This document shows, piece by piece, positions 10,932-20,125 of a stretch of 49,450 nucleotides of DNA (position 1 is the first letter of the stretch; the number at the start of each line of letters is the position of its first letter). Source of the stretch: Corallochytrium limacisporum (Eukaryota; Opisthokonta); NCBI GenBank assembly GCA_002811645.1, contig PDIP01000032.1, forward strand, positions 150,979 to 200,428, written 5' to 3'. The notes beneath the pieces were generated by a model. The model worked only from the letters and a program-made list of their open reading frames with translations. It was not told the DNA's origin and made no database searches. The position numbers and the translations under genes are program-made.

Positions 10932-11834
10932 ATGTCTAGACAAGATCAGTTCGACGGTATGCTGCTTGCAGTTGCCCAGCAGACCAGTGGCATTGATGAG
11001 CTTTTGGACGTGTTCTTTGGTTTCCTCGATCGTAAGACCGACTTCTATAGCAATCCACAGCAAGACCCAAAGGCTGCTGTGGACCGGGTATTCAAGAGGT
11101 ACTGCAAGGCCAAGCAGTCGGTGCCTTCGAAGTCTACGCCGGCGAGCATCCAAGAGATCAAGGAAGAGAGGCCAGCAGAGGATGTGATGCAGACAATTGA
11201 AGCAGAGAGAAAGAAACAGGAAGAGTTGGTTGCTGCTGCGACTGCGAAAAAGACCGAGGGACCCAAGGACAGTGGGGAGACGAAGGAGGAAGATGGTCCG
11301 GAAGAGGGCAAACAGATGCCTAATGTTGGCAACGGTGGCTTTGCCGACAATTACATTTGGTCACAGACTTTGGCTGACGTGGAAATTCGTCTACCCACTC
11401 AGATAGATGCCCGACTGAAGGGTCGTGACATTGTTGTGGACATCGGACGGCGCAAATTGAAGGTGGCTATCAAGAACGGCAAGACCCTTGTTGATGGTGA
11501 GCTGTACAACGAAGTGAAGGCAGATGAAAGCTTTTGGACACTGGAAGATGGCAAGACCATTGTAGTGCAGTTGAACAAAATTAACGCCATGGAGTGGTGG
11601 GAATCTATTGTGAAAGGTGGTCCTGCCATTGATACCAAGAAAGTGGAGCCGGAGAACAGCAACCTCAGTGACCTAGACGGAGACACTCGGCAAATGGTGG
11701 AGAAGATGATGTATGATCAGCGACAAAAGCAGATGGGTTTGCCCACAAGTGATGAGCAGAAGAAGCAGGATATGCTCAACAAATTCATGGCGCAGCATCC
11801 AGAAATGGACTTCAGCAATGCAAAGATTCAGTAA
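10932..11834 (+). CDS. NUDC: NudC nuclear-distribution protein (p23/CS-domain co-chaperone)
   Basis: NudC assists HSP90-dependent folding and stabilises dynein-regulator proteins such as LIS1, supporting nuclear migration. The 300-residue single-exon protein has the NudC N-terminal helix (about 1-50, FDGMLLAVAQQTSGIDELLD), a charged coiled-coil linker rich in Lys/Glu (about 70-120), a CS beta-sandwich starting at YIWSQTLADVEIRLP (about 141) and running through WTLEDGKTIVVQLNK and MEWWESIVKGGP, and the C-terminal helix containing MVEKMMYDQRQKQMGLPTSD. The length is close to metazoan NUDC (about 330). The start is the first ATG after a stop-rich leader. Its 3' end overlaps the tail of the antisense ARL13 relic by about 20 bp, and its AATAAA at 11888 lies inside that relic. 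Confidence 0.95.
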   Translation: MSRQDQFDGMLLAVAQQTSGIDELLDVFFGFLDRKTDFYSNPQQDPKAAVDRVFKRYCKAKQSVPSKSTPASIQEIKEERPAEDVMQTIEAERKKQEELVAAATAKKTEGPKDSGETKEEDGPEEGKQMPNVGNGGFADNYIWSQTLADVEIRLPTQIDARLKGRDIVVDIGRRKLKVAIKNGKTLVDGELYNEVKADESFWTLEDGKTIVVQLNKINAMEWWESIVKGGPAIDTKKVEPENSNLSDLDGDTRQMVEKMMYDQRQKQMGLPTSDEQKKQDMLNKFMAQHPEMDFSNAKIQ

Positions 11835-12564
11835 TCAAGCTGTGTTTCTTACGAGATTTGTGCATGATTAAATCAACTCTTTCCTGTAATAAAGAAGATC
11901 CCGGGAGTTCAACAGGTTTGTCTTTCATGGCGGGCTTTGCGGTTTCGTCTCTCGCTTTAGGATCGGCCATCGCGGCTTCGATCTGCTTTTTTCGCTCTTC
12001 TCTTTGTTTCGTTTCCCTCTCTTTCCGGATCTTAATGTCACTCTTAACACGGTCATTCAACTCATCATAGTGGCATACGCTTTAATCGATGAGCCACCTG
12101 AGCCCTTCTTCAATCGCATCATCAAGGCCCTCCGTGCCTTTTGCCTGACAAGAGACTATCTTTGGACACTTTTCATCTCCAATAAACCGGGACACAAGCG
12201 TTGCGTCTTGCTCGTTAGCAATGAGATCTCTCTTGTTTCCAAGGAGTAGCAATGGCTTTCCCTTCACATGCTCATTCTCAAGGACTCCAGCCAGAACCTC
12301 TCGTGACCCCGCAAACTTTTGCTCATCTGTAAGATCAAACACTTAGATAACACCATGTACATCTGGTGTGTAGTTTGACCAGATATGAGGTATCCTTGTA
12401 CCACCACCAACGTCGTATATTGTGACCTGTATGTCTCCCATTTGAAACACTTCCCGATTCAACCCGACCGTTGGGACAATATAGTCAACAGGTTGACCTT
12501 GAATTGCACTGACAACAGTCGATTTTCCAGCATTATCTAGACCAAGTACCACGTATGTAAGGCC
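11812..12564 (-). pseudogene. ARL13-type ciliary ARF-like GTPase relic with in-frame stops
   Basis: One continuous frame reads as an ARF-like GTPase: P-loop GLDNAGKST, switch I VPTVGLN, G3 motif DVGGG, G4 NKRD, a G5-like SCQAKG, then a charged coiled-coil tail (NDRVKSDIKIRKERETKQRE). The G3 motif with Gly where ordinary ARFs have Gln, followed by a long Lys/Glu coiled coil, is the hallmark of ARL13B, a GTPase of cilia and flagella that acts as GEF for ARL3. The frame is cut by TAA at 12343-12345 (between HGVI and VFDLTD) and TAA at 12082-12084 (between LRWLID and SVCHYDEL). A TGA at 12565-12567 precedes the P-loop, though that one could lie in an upstream intron. Both TAA stops replace single codons without shifting alignment. 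No ATG starts the reading frame. I infer a disabled gene; sequencing error or read-through are the alternatives. Confidence 0.78.
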
Positions 12565-13616
12565 TCAAAACTGAGCGTCTGCATCCTGCTTGACTTGTAA
12601 GTTGCTTGAGCACCTGCAGCCCATTGCGTGGTCTCCCTGTACACATCGCTGGGAATGTTCGACTTGGAATTGGTTCGAATCTAGTATGGCGTTTGATGTT
12701 CATGGCTCCTCAGGGAGTTCACACCGCTTGAATAGGCGGAACTCATCATTTAGCGCTACTCTGTCAATCAGCCGTTGGGATTTCTGGTACTTCCTCTCAC
12801 CCACATCAGCGCCTGTAGAGTTCAATGGGCAGACGAGGGTTGCCTTGACACGAATCCCTCTCAGTCCCCTCCGGGGCCCCAGGACAGTTTCGAGGTACCA
12901 CCTATTTCCTGCCTTTCCAAGCCAAGGCCCATATCAGGGCAGAGGCCAAAGGTATCTATCTAATATGAAATCGAACTGATTGTGGTACCACTCTGGGCCG
13001 TGTGTCTACAAAGTACAAGCAGCGCAGTTTTCTGATCCTCTATCCATCCAGAGGTAGCCCGGCCTGTTACCGCATGAGGTGTCCATACTAAACGCCAATC
13101 GACTGGACGATGGCCCCCAGTGCGTATGCAAATCCCTGTAATTCTGTTTTGTAACAAAAGAAACTCTTGGCGTCAGCAGGAAAAAAAATTGCCCGGCGTC
13201 CCAATGCTGTCTGTGAAAGTCCGCGAAGCCGTCCAGCATAAGAGTACTCAAGGTTCTGGACTCAGTGGCATTTCTACCACAGTTCGTGTAGAAACCACTA
13301 CGACGCCCTCTTTTGGAAGACGTCGGAACGCTCGAGACAGAGTGGACAAGTATCGAGCAACCCAGTCGTGCCGCCGGTAGTTAGATATGCCCTGGTGATT
13401 TTTGCACCCGGGAGAGTGCGGGGGAATGGCGCAAGACGAAAAAGGGCTAGGTAGCCAGCCACACAACCCGCGGGAGTTGCAATAGTCCAGTATAGCAGGG
13501 CGGTGACACTAAAAGGCGGTGGAGGCAGTACCTGGGATAAAGCGCACACATTCATTCTTATGGTCGGAAATTAAAACTATTTCATTGAAAACGGAAATCA
13601 GCTTGCGAAACTTTAT
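12565..13616. other. Divergent intergenic region, no gene seen
   Basis: About 1.05 kb lie between the ARL13 relic and the bHLH gene. I looked for an N-terminal ARL13 exon on the minus strand and did not find a convincing one. A short GC-rich patch (CTCCGGGGCCCC) lies near 12879-12890. Nothing else is recognisable. Confidence 0.5.
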
Positions 13617-14009
13617 ATGGCGATCTTATTGACCAGAGTCTACTGCACAATAGAAACTTGCCGCGAATCTAGTGCAATGACAAGCAACGGTACAGAACAG
13701 CCCAAGGACAGTGGGCAGAAGGCTGAGTCTTCAAGCTCCCGCAAGCGCCGTTCCGTAAAGAACAGAGAACAGCATAATCGTCTGGAAAAATATCGTCGGG
13801 CTCATCTGAAAGCCTGCTTCGAAGAACTTAAAGAAACGATCCCGAGCATTCAGGACAGCAAAGCATCTACTGTGGCCATCCTCCAGCATGCCACGAAGTA
13901 CACAGGGGCACTGAACCAGCATTACGAGCAAACTATAATTAGGATTGCTAAGCTACGATATATTAATGAATGGTGCAAGCAGCAAATGGCTGAAATTGAG
14001 GGTAAATAA
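13617..14009 (+). CDS. MXD/MNT-like bHLH-zip transcription factor (short)
   Basis: The protein has 130 residues from the first ATG; the ATG at 13677 (110 residues, MTSNGTEQ) is an alternative with a better -3 base. It is almost entirely one bHLH domain: basic region KNREQHNRLEKYRRAHLK with the His-Glu-Arg E-box contacts, helix 1 CFEELKETIP, a loop with the SKAST signature, helix 2 VAILQHATKYTGAL, and a continuing helix (HYEQTIIRIAKLRYINEWCK) that resembles a short zipper. HN.LEK.RRAHLK is typical of animal MXD/MNT and MAX partners rather than of fungal Cbf1, Ino2/4 or SREBP proteins. There is no room for an N-terminal Sin3-interaction domain. An AATAAA overlaps the stop codon. The fold is certain; the MXD/MNT affiliation is inferred from motif likeness. 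E-box binding as a dimer is expected. Confidence 0.85.
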   Translation: MAILLTRVYCTIETCRESSAMTSNGTEQPKDSGQKAESSSSRKRRSVKNREQHNRLEKYRRAHLKACFEELKETIPSIQDSKASTVAILQHATKYTGALNQHYEQTIIRIAKLRYINEWCKQQMAEIEGK

Positions 14010-14033
14010 AGCAGATAATAAATATAGGCTTGC

Positions 14034-16208
14034 TCATTCTCGTGTTCCCTTGGCTGTGCTAAGCACAATAACGCAGACGTCATGGACGGGAATATGAAAC
14101 AGTTTCCGGGACGCCAAATAGCTTCGTACACCGGAGATTCTGTCCAGGTCTACGTCCTCTGTGGGTTCAGCAGAAAGGCCAGCGTCTTGAATCTCATCGA
14201 AGAGCTCATCGACCTCGTCACTTGGCATTTCCAGAATGATTCGGGCCTCATTCGCAATATGCAATCTCGCACCAATTTCGGCCCAGCCCTGCCGAATACC
14301 ACGTAACATAGCATTGAAGTTCCTAATGAGTGAGGTTGACACACCGGAAGAAGTTATCTGTGCAAGCAAGAGGTTTTGAACTGCGAAATGATCCAGCTCA
14401 GGTACTAAGAAATCGAGGAGGTCAGAATGCAATCGGTGGTTGAGCATGGCGCGCGCGCTTAGCAAGTGCTGGGATGCGATTGTTATGGATTCGGCCCAGA
14501 CTAAAGTAGATGGGTGGTAGGACATAATATCATCGTCGACCTGGTCGTCAGTACCATCTGGGTCCGCACATGTACGCCAGCTCAACTTCTTGATGAATCC
14601 CATGACCGTGTCACAGAGCAACCCCGTGCAACGCCGTTCTGCATCTTCATACACCTTTTCGATGCCCATGAGATCAACCGTATCATCGGAATTCTCTGAC
14701 TCATCTTTCAGCGCAAATGAATCCAATAAACTGTGTTGTACATTTCCGATTGACTGCCGAAGCTCAGACAGACTGTTACCAATCTGACACAGTGCCCTCA
14801 GAGTTTTGTCCACGTGTCCCTGCAGGCGACTACATGTCAGCGCAGCTGAAGACAGCTCAGTTTCCGTGGCACTCAGGGTCGGAATAAAACACTTGCGGAC
14901 GAACCAACGCCTTTTCTCGGCACTTGCAATCAATGTACACCTGTCAGTGAACGACGATGTATAGATAATGAGCCGCCTCATTTCTGGCAGCAGACCATTT
15001 TCTCCCGTGTGGTCGACTGCAATATCCTGTATGATCAAATTCTTAACAAATTGGTCCGCTGTACCAACGAGCTGGAACGCCTTCTCATACCCAGACTGCT
15101 CGTATGTTTGAAAGAGTTCCCAGAGTTTGTCATACTGCAGCAGTCGGTTCATCAGACTGTCCTCTAAATTCACACCATTCAGATTCAAAAGGCGGCGATC
15201 AAAGAGCAGAACCTCGCCGAATGTGTGATTCAGGAGTCCATCGTCCTTTACTATTGTATCCTGATCTACCAATATTTTCTGCGCCGCAAGATCGACAGCC
15301 CGTTTAGCAAGTAGAGGGATCAATGAGGGAAGCCAATTCAATCCGCGTTTCCGCAAGTCGGCATCGATGGTTTCGTAGCATCCCAATGAATTCAGCAAGA
15401 AGGTGAGGTACCACTCCGGCTTATCAACCCGATTGGTTGGCCGATCTCCGATGAAATGAAATTGGAATCTTTTCAGAATGGGTGTCAGGAAGGACGTCAC
15501 GAGAAAGTCGAATCGGATGGGCTTCTCATCCCGTATTCTCAAAGTCACTGGCATGCCCGCAGAACCATTGCTGTTTCTGTCATTTTCCATCAATCCCGAC
15601 GTAGTCATGATCACGGGGTTCTCCAGAAAAACCATCTCCGTGACTAGTGACACCAACGATTTCCGAACTGGCAGAGACAACTCATCTGCATCCTGAACCT
15701 TCGCAAGCCACCCTACCTGATTAAACATGGCCTGGAAGTGTCGATCCAAAAATTCTCTTATAGCTTGCTGCCAATATAATTGTTCCCTTTCAATGAAAGA
15801 ATTGAGACGTGTGCATGCTGAGCCAGAAGAATGTTCCATAAGCAGTGACAATTTCCCATAGTTCTGCAGGATCTGTTCCCGCTGATTGTCCTGCAGTGGT
15901 TCCTGAGGCCGCAACGCCAAAACTGCTGCCACGTATCTACTGTACTGGTCAATCAAAAACCATCCTCCTCTCTTTTGCAATGCATCAGCATCTGATGAGG
16001 ATGAGGCGTACCGGCTGTTGCTCTCCTTCGGTAAGTGTAGCTTCGCGTCTTTGAGTAACCCCTGGAGATCTGACACCTCCTCTCGCAACGCCGAATCTAG
16101 TGACTTATGTGTCTGTTTCAGAGTATCTAGCGACGCAGCCAGGTGCAATCGGTCTGCTTCTGCATCTTCCAATGCAGATTTTAATGTTTCTCTAATATTG
16201 TGGGTCAT
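14034..16208 (-). CDS. RINT1: RINT1/Tip20 subunit of the Dsl1/NRZ tethering complex
   Basis: RINT1/Tip20 belongs to the Dsl1 (NRZ) complex, which tethers Golgi-derived COPI vesicles at the ER. The frame is open for 724 residues from the ATG at 16208 (yeast Tip20 about 700, human RINT1 about 790). It starts with a coiled coil (NIRETLKSALEDAEADRLHL, about 3-70), followed by the helical RINT1/TIP1 region with the family signature FQFHFIGDRPTNRVDKPEWY (about 300) and a long C-terminal helical bundle. The frame stays open upstream of the chosen ATG for 40 codons without another ATG, so an upstream exon is possible. It is tail-to-tail with the bHLH gene (24 bp) and head-to-head with CSN4 (533 bp). 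Confidence 0.88.
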   Translation of the reverse strand: MTHNIRETLKSALEDAEADRLHLAASLDTLKQTHKSLDSALREEVSDLQGLLKDAKLHLPKESNSRYASSSSDADALQKRGGWFLIDQYSRYVAAVLALRPQEPLQDNQREQILQNYGKLSLLMEHSSGSACTRLNSFIEREQLYWQQAIREFLDRHFQAMFNQVGWLAKVQDADELSLPVRKSLVSLVTEMVFLENPVIMTTSGLMENDRNSNGSAGMPVTLRIRDEKPIRFDFLVTSFLTPILKRFQFHFIGDRPTNRVDKPEWYLTFLLNSLGCYETIDADLRKRGLNWLPSLIPLLAKRAVDLAAQKILVDQDTIVKDDGLLNHTFGEVLLFDRRLLNLNGVNLEDSLMNRLLQYDKLWELFQTYEQSGYEKAFQLVGTADQFVKNLIIQDIAVDHTGENGLLPEMRRLIIYTSSFTDRCTLIASAEKRRWFVRKCFIPTLSATETELSSAALTCSRLQGHVDKTLRALCQIGNSLSELRQSIGNVQHSLLDSFALKDESENSDDTVDLMGIEKVYEDAERRCTGLLCDTVMGFIKKLSWRTCADPDGTDDQVDDDIMSYHPSTLVWAESITIASQHLLSARAMLNHRLHSDLLDFLVPELDHFAVQNLLLAQITSSGVSTSLIRNFNAMLRGIRQGWAEIGARLHIANEARIILEMPSDEVDELFDEIQDAGLSAEPTEDVDLDRISGVRSYLASRKLFHIPVHDVCVIVLSTAKGTRE

Positions 16209-16741
16209 GTTGTTAACATAACGGCGCGCTCCAAGATCACATATTACCAAGGATGTTGGAGCCGATGGCCTGCCTACGTGATATCCATGCTCTACGTAAC
16301 TTAGTTCTAAAGATTCTATGATTTTCACTCTAAGAAAAGAAGGGAAGATCTTCTAGCCGGGAATCATGCACTTCGTACCTTTTAGATGCACTGTCAGATA
16401 TGCCAGGCTGGTCCGGACGGCAAAGCTCACCGCTTTGTGCACAGTCCAGATCCACATGAGCCCCTAGTGTAAGCTAGAATGCGCGGGCATTTGTTTGCCT
16501 TGGCGGGGAAGGGGCGATACCGACTGGTCGTAGGCGAATTGGGCAGCTGAAGGACTTTGGTGGTTTTGTGGGGGGAGGGTGGGGCTGTCCGAACGATCCA
16601 AAAACGAGGAGGACTGGATATCGGGTGTAACAATAACAACAATTGCAAGGTACTTACGTCTCCAATGCGTTGGAAATGCTCATTGAATGATGACTATCTA
16701 GTCTTGACGTTGGAACTTTACTGTTCCACAAAATAAAAATT
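16209..16741. promoter_or_regulatory. Divergent promoter region RINT1 / CSN4
   Basis: About 530 bp without a gene, with a G-rich stretch at 16568-16584. It separates two divergent starts and is inferred to hold both promoters. Confidence 0.45.
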
Positions 16742-17974
16742 ATGGATTCCCTTAGACAGCGGCTATCCGCGGTGTGCGTACAGAACCCACCAGATGGCGC
16801 TGAAGCAGAGGCTGAACAATGTCTTGATGTTGCCATGCAAGGGGCAAAGTCTGGTGAAACGGGCCCTATTGAGCTCTGGCTGGACATGATTCTGCAAGAA
16901 GGAGTTTCGGCGCAATTGCCGCGCGCTGGTATCCCTGCCTTTCTCAGATCTTTGGAAGCATCGGACGGATTAGGTGAACAAATCGTAGTGCATATAGGAG
17001 AGAAGGCATTGAATTTGTTGGAGACTAGGCGGCTGATGTTCGAAGAGAACATTGTACGTCTACGAAAAGTTTTATCGGGTGTATTTGAAAAGCAAGAAGA
17101 CTTTGTGAAGGCAGCACAAATTCTGGCACCAATCACGGAATATCACCATCTGCGCATATTCACTCCGAACCTGAAGTTCGGAGATCTCCTACACATTGCA
17201 GAGCTATATCTAAAAGGGGATAGTCATGTTCAAGCTGACAGTTTTATCAGTCGTGCATCTGTGCTCCAGGCGGATGTGGATGATCAAAAGCTCTTCATCA
17301 AGTTCCAGGAAATGTATACCACCATTCTGGACTTGAAGCGTAGGTTTATGGACGCCGCACAGCGATACTACGATCTGAGTTGGCAGCCATCTGAATACAT
17401 TGCTGAGGACGAACGCGAATATGTACTGGAGCGAGCCATTGTCTGCACTATTCTCTCTGGAGCCGGGCAGCAGAGAACTCGAATGCTGGGCATTCTCTAT
17501 CGCGACGAAAGAAGTCATCGTCTGGATGTATACGACGTGCTCAAGAAAACTCACCTTCAGCGTCTCCTTGGCAAGGCCGATATGGAACTCTTCGCAAAAC
17601 GCCTGGGTGCTCATCAATTGGCCACACTGGCAGACGGCAGTACAATTCTCGATCGGGCTGTTCGTGAACATAATCTTTTGTGTGTCAGTCAATTATACAA
17701 CAACATTGCAATAAGTGAATTGGCACTATTGCTTGGATTTTCGGAATCTGTGGCGGAGAAGACAGCGGCAACAATGATCTCAGAGGGTCGAATGGAAGGC
17801 AGAATAGATCAGAAGGAAAAGATGATTTATTTTGCAGACGATGAACGAGATATTCAGCGCTGGGATGACAAGGTTCATGGAATCTGCTTGCAGTTAAATG
17901 ACTGCCTTGAAAAGATTCAGGAGTTGCATCCAGATGGAATCCCTAATGTGAATAGTATGGACATTGCCTCCTAA
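16742..17974 (+). CDS. CSN4: COP9 signalosome subunit 4
   Basis: CSN4 is a PCI-domain subunit of the COP9 signalosome, which removes NEDD8 from cullin-RING ligases. The ORF gives 410 residues in one exon, against about 406 in animals. The N-terminal half is helical repeat. The family-typical stretches EENIVRLRKVLSGVFEKQED, YHHLRIFTPNLKFGDLLHIAE, LKKTHLQRLLGKADMELFAK and the winged-helix strand segment GRMEGRIDQKEKMIYFADDE are all seen in the right order. The PCI domain spans roughly 200-365 and ends in a C-terminal helix. Retention of a full-length CSN4 implies a metazoan-like signalosome rather than the reduced yeast one. It is convergent with RAD4 (153 bp between stops). Confidence 0.95.
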   Translation: MDSLRQRLSAVCVQNPPDGAEAEAEQCLDVAMQGAKSGETGPIELWLDMILQEGVSAQLPRAGIPAFLRSLEASDGLGEQIVVHIGEKALNLLETRRLMFEENIVRLRKVLSGVFEKQEDFVKAAQILAPITEYHHLRIFTPNLKFGDLLHIAELYLKGDSHVQADSFISRASVLQADVDDQKLFIKFQEMYTTILDLKRRFMDAAQRYYDLSWQPSEYIAEDEREYVLERAIVCTILSGAGQQRTRMLGILYRDERSHRLDVYDVLKKTHLQRLLGKADMELFAKRLGAHQLATLADGSTILDRAVREHNLLCVSQLYNNIAISELALLLGFSESVAEKTAATMISEGRMEGRIDQKEKMIYFADDERDIQRWDDKVHGICLQLNDCLEKIQELHPDGIPNVNSMDIAS

Positions 17975-18127
17975 GTGTATCCAATATATGAATTCAATTC
18001 TAAGACATCATCGCAACTTCAATTCAATATGCGATAATTTAATAATAGATGGGAAATTCTTATTTAGCTCTGCAAGAATTTTTCTTGTAGAGGGATGTAA
18101 TTAGGCAGGACCCCAATACTGCAGCCT

Positions 18128-20125
18128 TTACATCTCCTCACTAACTTCAATATACCCACAGCCACACTTACGGATCATGTTTCCATCATCATCGTGGCCA
18201 ATGTCTTCAAATTCGTGAACGTGGTCTACACGTGCTGCCTTTTGGATCTGTTCCGAGCGTTCAGACACAGCCATTCTTCTTTTCCGTTCCTGTTCTTCTT
18301 GAACATACTTCTTGTAGTTGAATTGGCGCTGAATTCTGTCTCTGTGGATCAGTAGTCTGCAAATTCGGCTCCAATTACCAACGGTTCTTTTGGACTTTGC
18401 TTCAGCCAATTTGCGCGCTTCCATCGCTTCATATTCTGCGATTCCTGCCAGGATAAAGTCCTCTGTTTCCTGACATACTACAATGCCTTTTGTGATAGGC
18501 ACCATTCGTCCACTTTGATACTCAAAATCGACGACTGCTTTTGCAAAGTCAATTCCCAATTTCTTCGCAATTGTGTCTGATTTTCTCGCGAGTATGTGGA
18601 TACAATTCTTTGGTAGCATGCTCGGCTGAAAGAGGTCCACAAAACCATATCGATTTTTGGGCACTCGCCCATTTTCAGCACTGGGCGGAATGTACTTTTC
18701 TGTTTGCCACTCACCGAAGAGCTCCTGGTCCTCCTTGTTTTTTCGCTTAGCAGTCTTGATCGGAGTTGCGTCCTCCTTCAGCACCTTCGCCATCTTCAGC
18801 CAACCCTCCTTCGATCTTAGTTTCCGCACATTGGCACGCGGATAGATTGCCTCTCCTTTTATACGTCCCAGAATCGGTTGCATTGGATGGATGACTTCGT
18901 AGGTTCCGACAAACTTAGCCATTGCGTACATTGGATGGTTGCGATAGTCTTGCATCTTCGTCGGTAGGGGTCCTGACATGTGAGCGGAGGTGAGCAAAAT
19001 GTCCTCGTTCTCTTGCTCAATGGTCTTTGTATTGTCTAGCTTGGCGATCAACTGACTCCACCATGTCCCATCAGGTCGTTCCTTTTGGGTTCTATGTAAC
19101 CAATTCGTCGCATATCTGGCCGTGACGTCTCGAATGTTTCCCGTATTGTCAACGCCCACCACGTAGGTCAGCTGACGTTTAAGCTTGGCCTCAACTTGCA
19201 TGGGCTTGTCGCTAATGCCACTGATTGGGTCATACATAATCCACCGTCGTGTTGGTCCCTCATCAAGCTTTAGTTCTACCCAGTGAGTCATCGGAGACTG
19301 TTCCCGTCCACTAGCTTGATCGGATGGGGAAACCCACTGTTTGACTGGTGATATCCTGTCCACACTGTCTTGTACTAAACCTGTGGTCTGTTGAATATGA
19401 GCAGTCCACAAGTTGCTCATTTGCTCGGCCAGCGCTCTCATATTCGGTGCATCTGTACGGATGTATGTGTTCTTGTTCATGCGGTAATCTAAAGGACGCA
19501 GAGGTTTCACAATCCGAGCTGAGACGTCGAATGCGCGGCACAGTGCCACGAAAACACAGGCAAGTTCCTCATAAGTTCCACTCTGGGTTCGTATTACCTC
19601 GAGCAGCCTCTTGCGAGTGAGTTGTCGGCTTTGCCGGACGTCTAATCCTTCAGGCATGAAGAAATCGTCAGGAAGCACATCTTCCTTGCAGAGCCGGAAT
19701 GTTCTCTGGTACCAGACAAAGAGGTGCCCGACCAAACGGTTTTTTGAGCCCTGTTGCAGTTTCAATTCCGGGGGCACTGATGCAGCAACTGCATCTTTGA
19801 CTTTGTCATGATTGACGCACTCATTCAGATGTTGCAAGTTTGCAACTTCACAAATAAGGTGAGTTTTGTGGCAAACGGTACGTAGCTCTCTTGCCCTGCG
19901 TAGCGACACATCTGAAGTTTCTTCCACCTCAGTACTGTCCCTATCCTCGTTTACTGATATCCGAATGCTTTCTTCTGGAAGGTGAATGCTCCCTGTCTCT
20001 GAAATCTCCTCCCAATTCTGTTCATTTTCAGCATCATCAACGATCTCTGACTGAGAAACCACCGCATCGAGCAGCTTATCTGGGTTTTCGCCGGGGTCAT
20101 CCCTTGTCTTGTAGAGCCGCGGCAT
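18128..20125 (-). CDS. RAD4: Rad4/XPC DNA-damage recognition protein
   Basis: Rad4/XPC detects distorted DNA and starts global nucleotide excision repair. From the ATG at 20125 the protein has 665 residues, slightly short of yeast Rad4 (754). It shows an acidic N terminus, a transglutaminase-like domain (about 130-330: LFVWYQRTFRLCKEDVLPDD, ARIVKPLRPLDY, RRWIMYDPISG), then the beta-hairpin domains BHD1 (FVGTYEVIHPMQPILGRIKG), BHD2 (ELFGEWQTEKYIPP) and BHD3 (RVPKNRYGFVDLF and FAKAVVDFEYQSGRMVPITK). The tail is Lys/Glu-rich and ends in a small Cys-containing segment (RKCGCGYIEVSE). The frame is open six codons further upstream without an ATG, so a 5' exon cannot be excluded. Confidence 0.95.
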   Translation of the reverse strand: MPRLYKTRDDPGENPDKLLDAVVSQSEIVDDAENEQNWEEISETGSIHLPEESIRISVNEDRDSTEVEETSDVSLRRARELRTVCHKTHLICEVANLQHLNECVNHDKVKDAVAASVPPELKLQQGSKNRLVGHLFVWYQRTFRLCKEDVLPDDFFMPEGLDVRQSRQLTRKRLLEVIRTQSGTYEELACVFVALCRAFDVSARIVKPLRPLDYRMNKNTYIRTDAPNMRALAEQMSNLWTAHIQQTTGLVQDSVDRISPVKQWVSPSDQASGREQSPMTHWVELKLDEGPTRRWIMYDPISGISDKPMQVEAKLKRQLTYVVGVDNTGNIRDVTARYATNWLHRTQKERPDGTWWSQLIAKLDNTKTIEQENEDILLTSAHMSGPLPTKMQDYRNHPMYAMAKFVGTYEVIHPMQPILGRIKGEAIYPRANVRKLRSKEGWLKMAKVLKEDATPIKTAKRKNKEDQELFGEWQTEKYIPPSAENGRVPKNRYGFVDLFQPSMLPKNCIHILARKSDTIAKKLGIDFAKAVVDFEYQSGRMVPITKGIVVCQETEDFILAGIAEYEAMEARKLAEAKSKRTVGNWSRICRLLIHRDRIQRQFNYKKYVQEEQERKRRMAVSERSEQIQKAARVDHVHEFEDIGHDDDGNMIRKCGCGYIEVSEEM

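Noticed and set aside
12319-12345. Very short GT...TTACAG interval around the ARL13 TAA as a tiny intron
   Set aside because: It would be 25 nt, not a multiple of three, and would delete the conserved VFDLTD strand.
12600-12690. tRNA-like T-loop GGTTCGAATC near 12672
   Set aside because: No matching acceptor stem or D/anticodon arms can be drawn around it.
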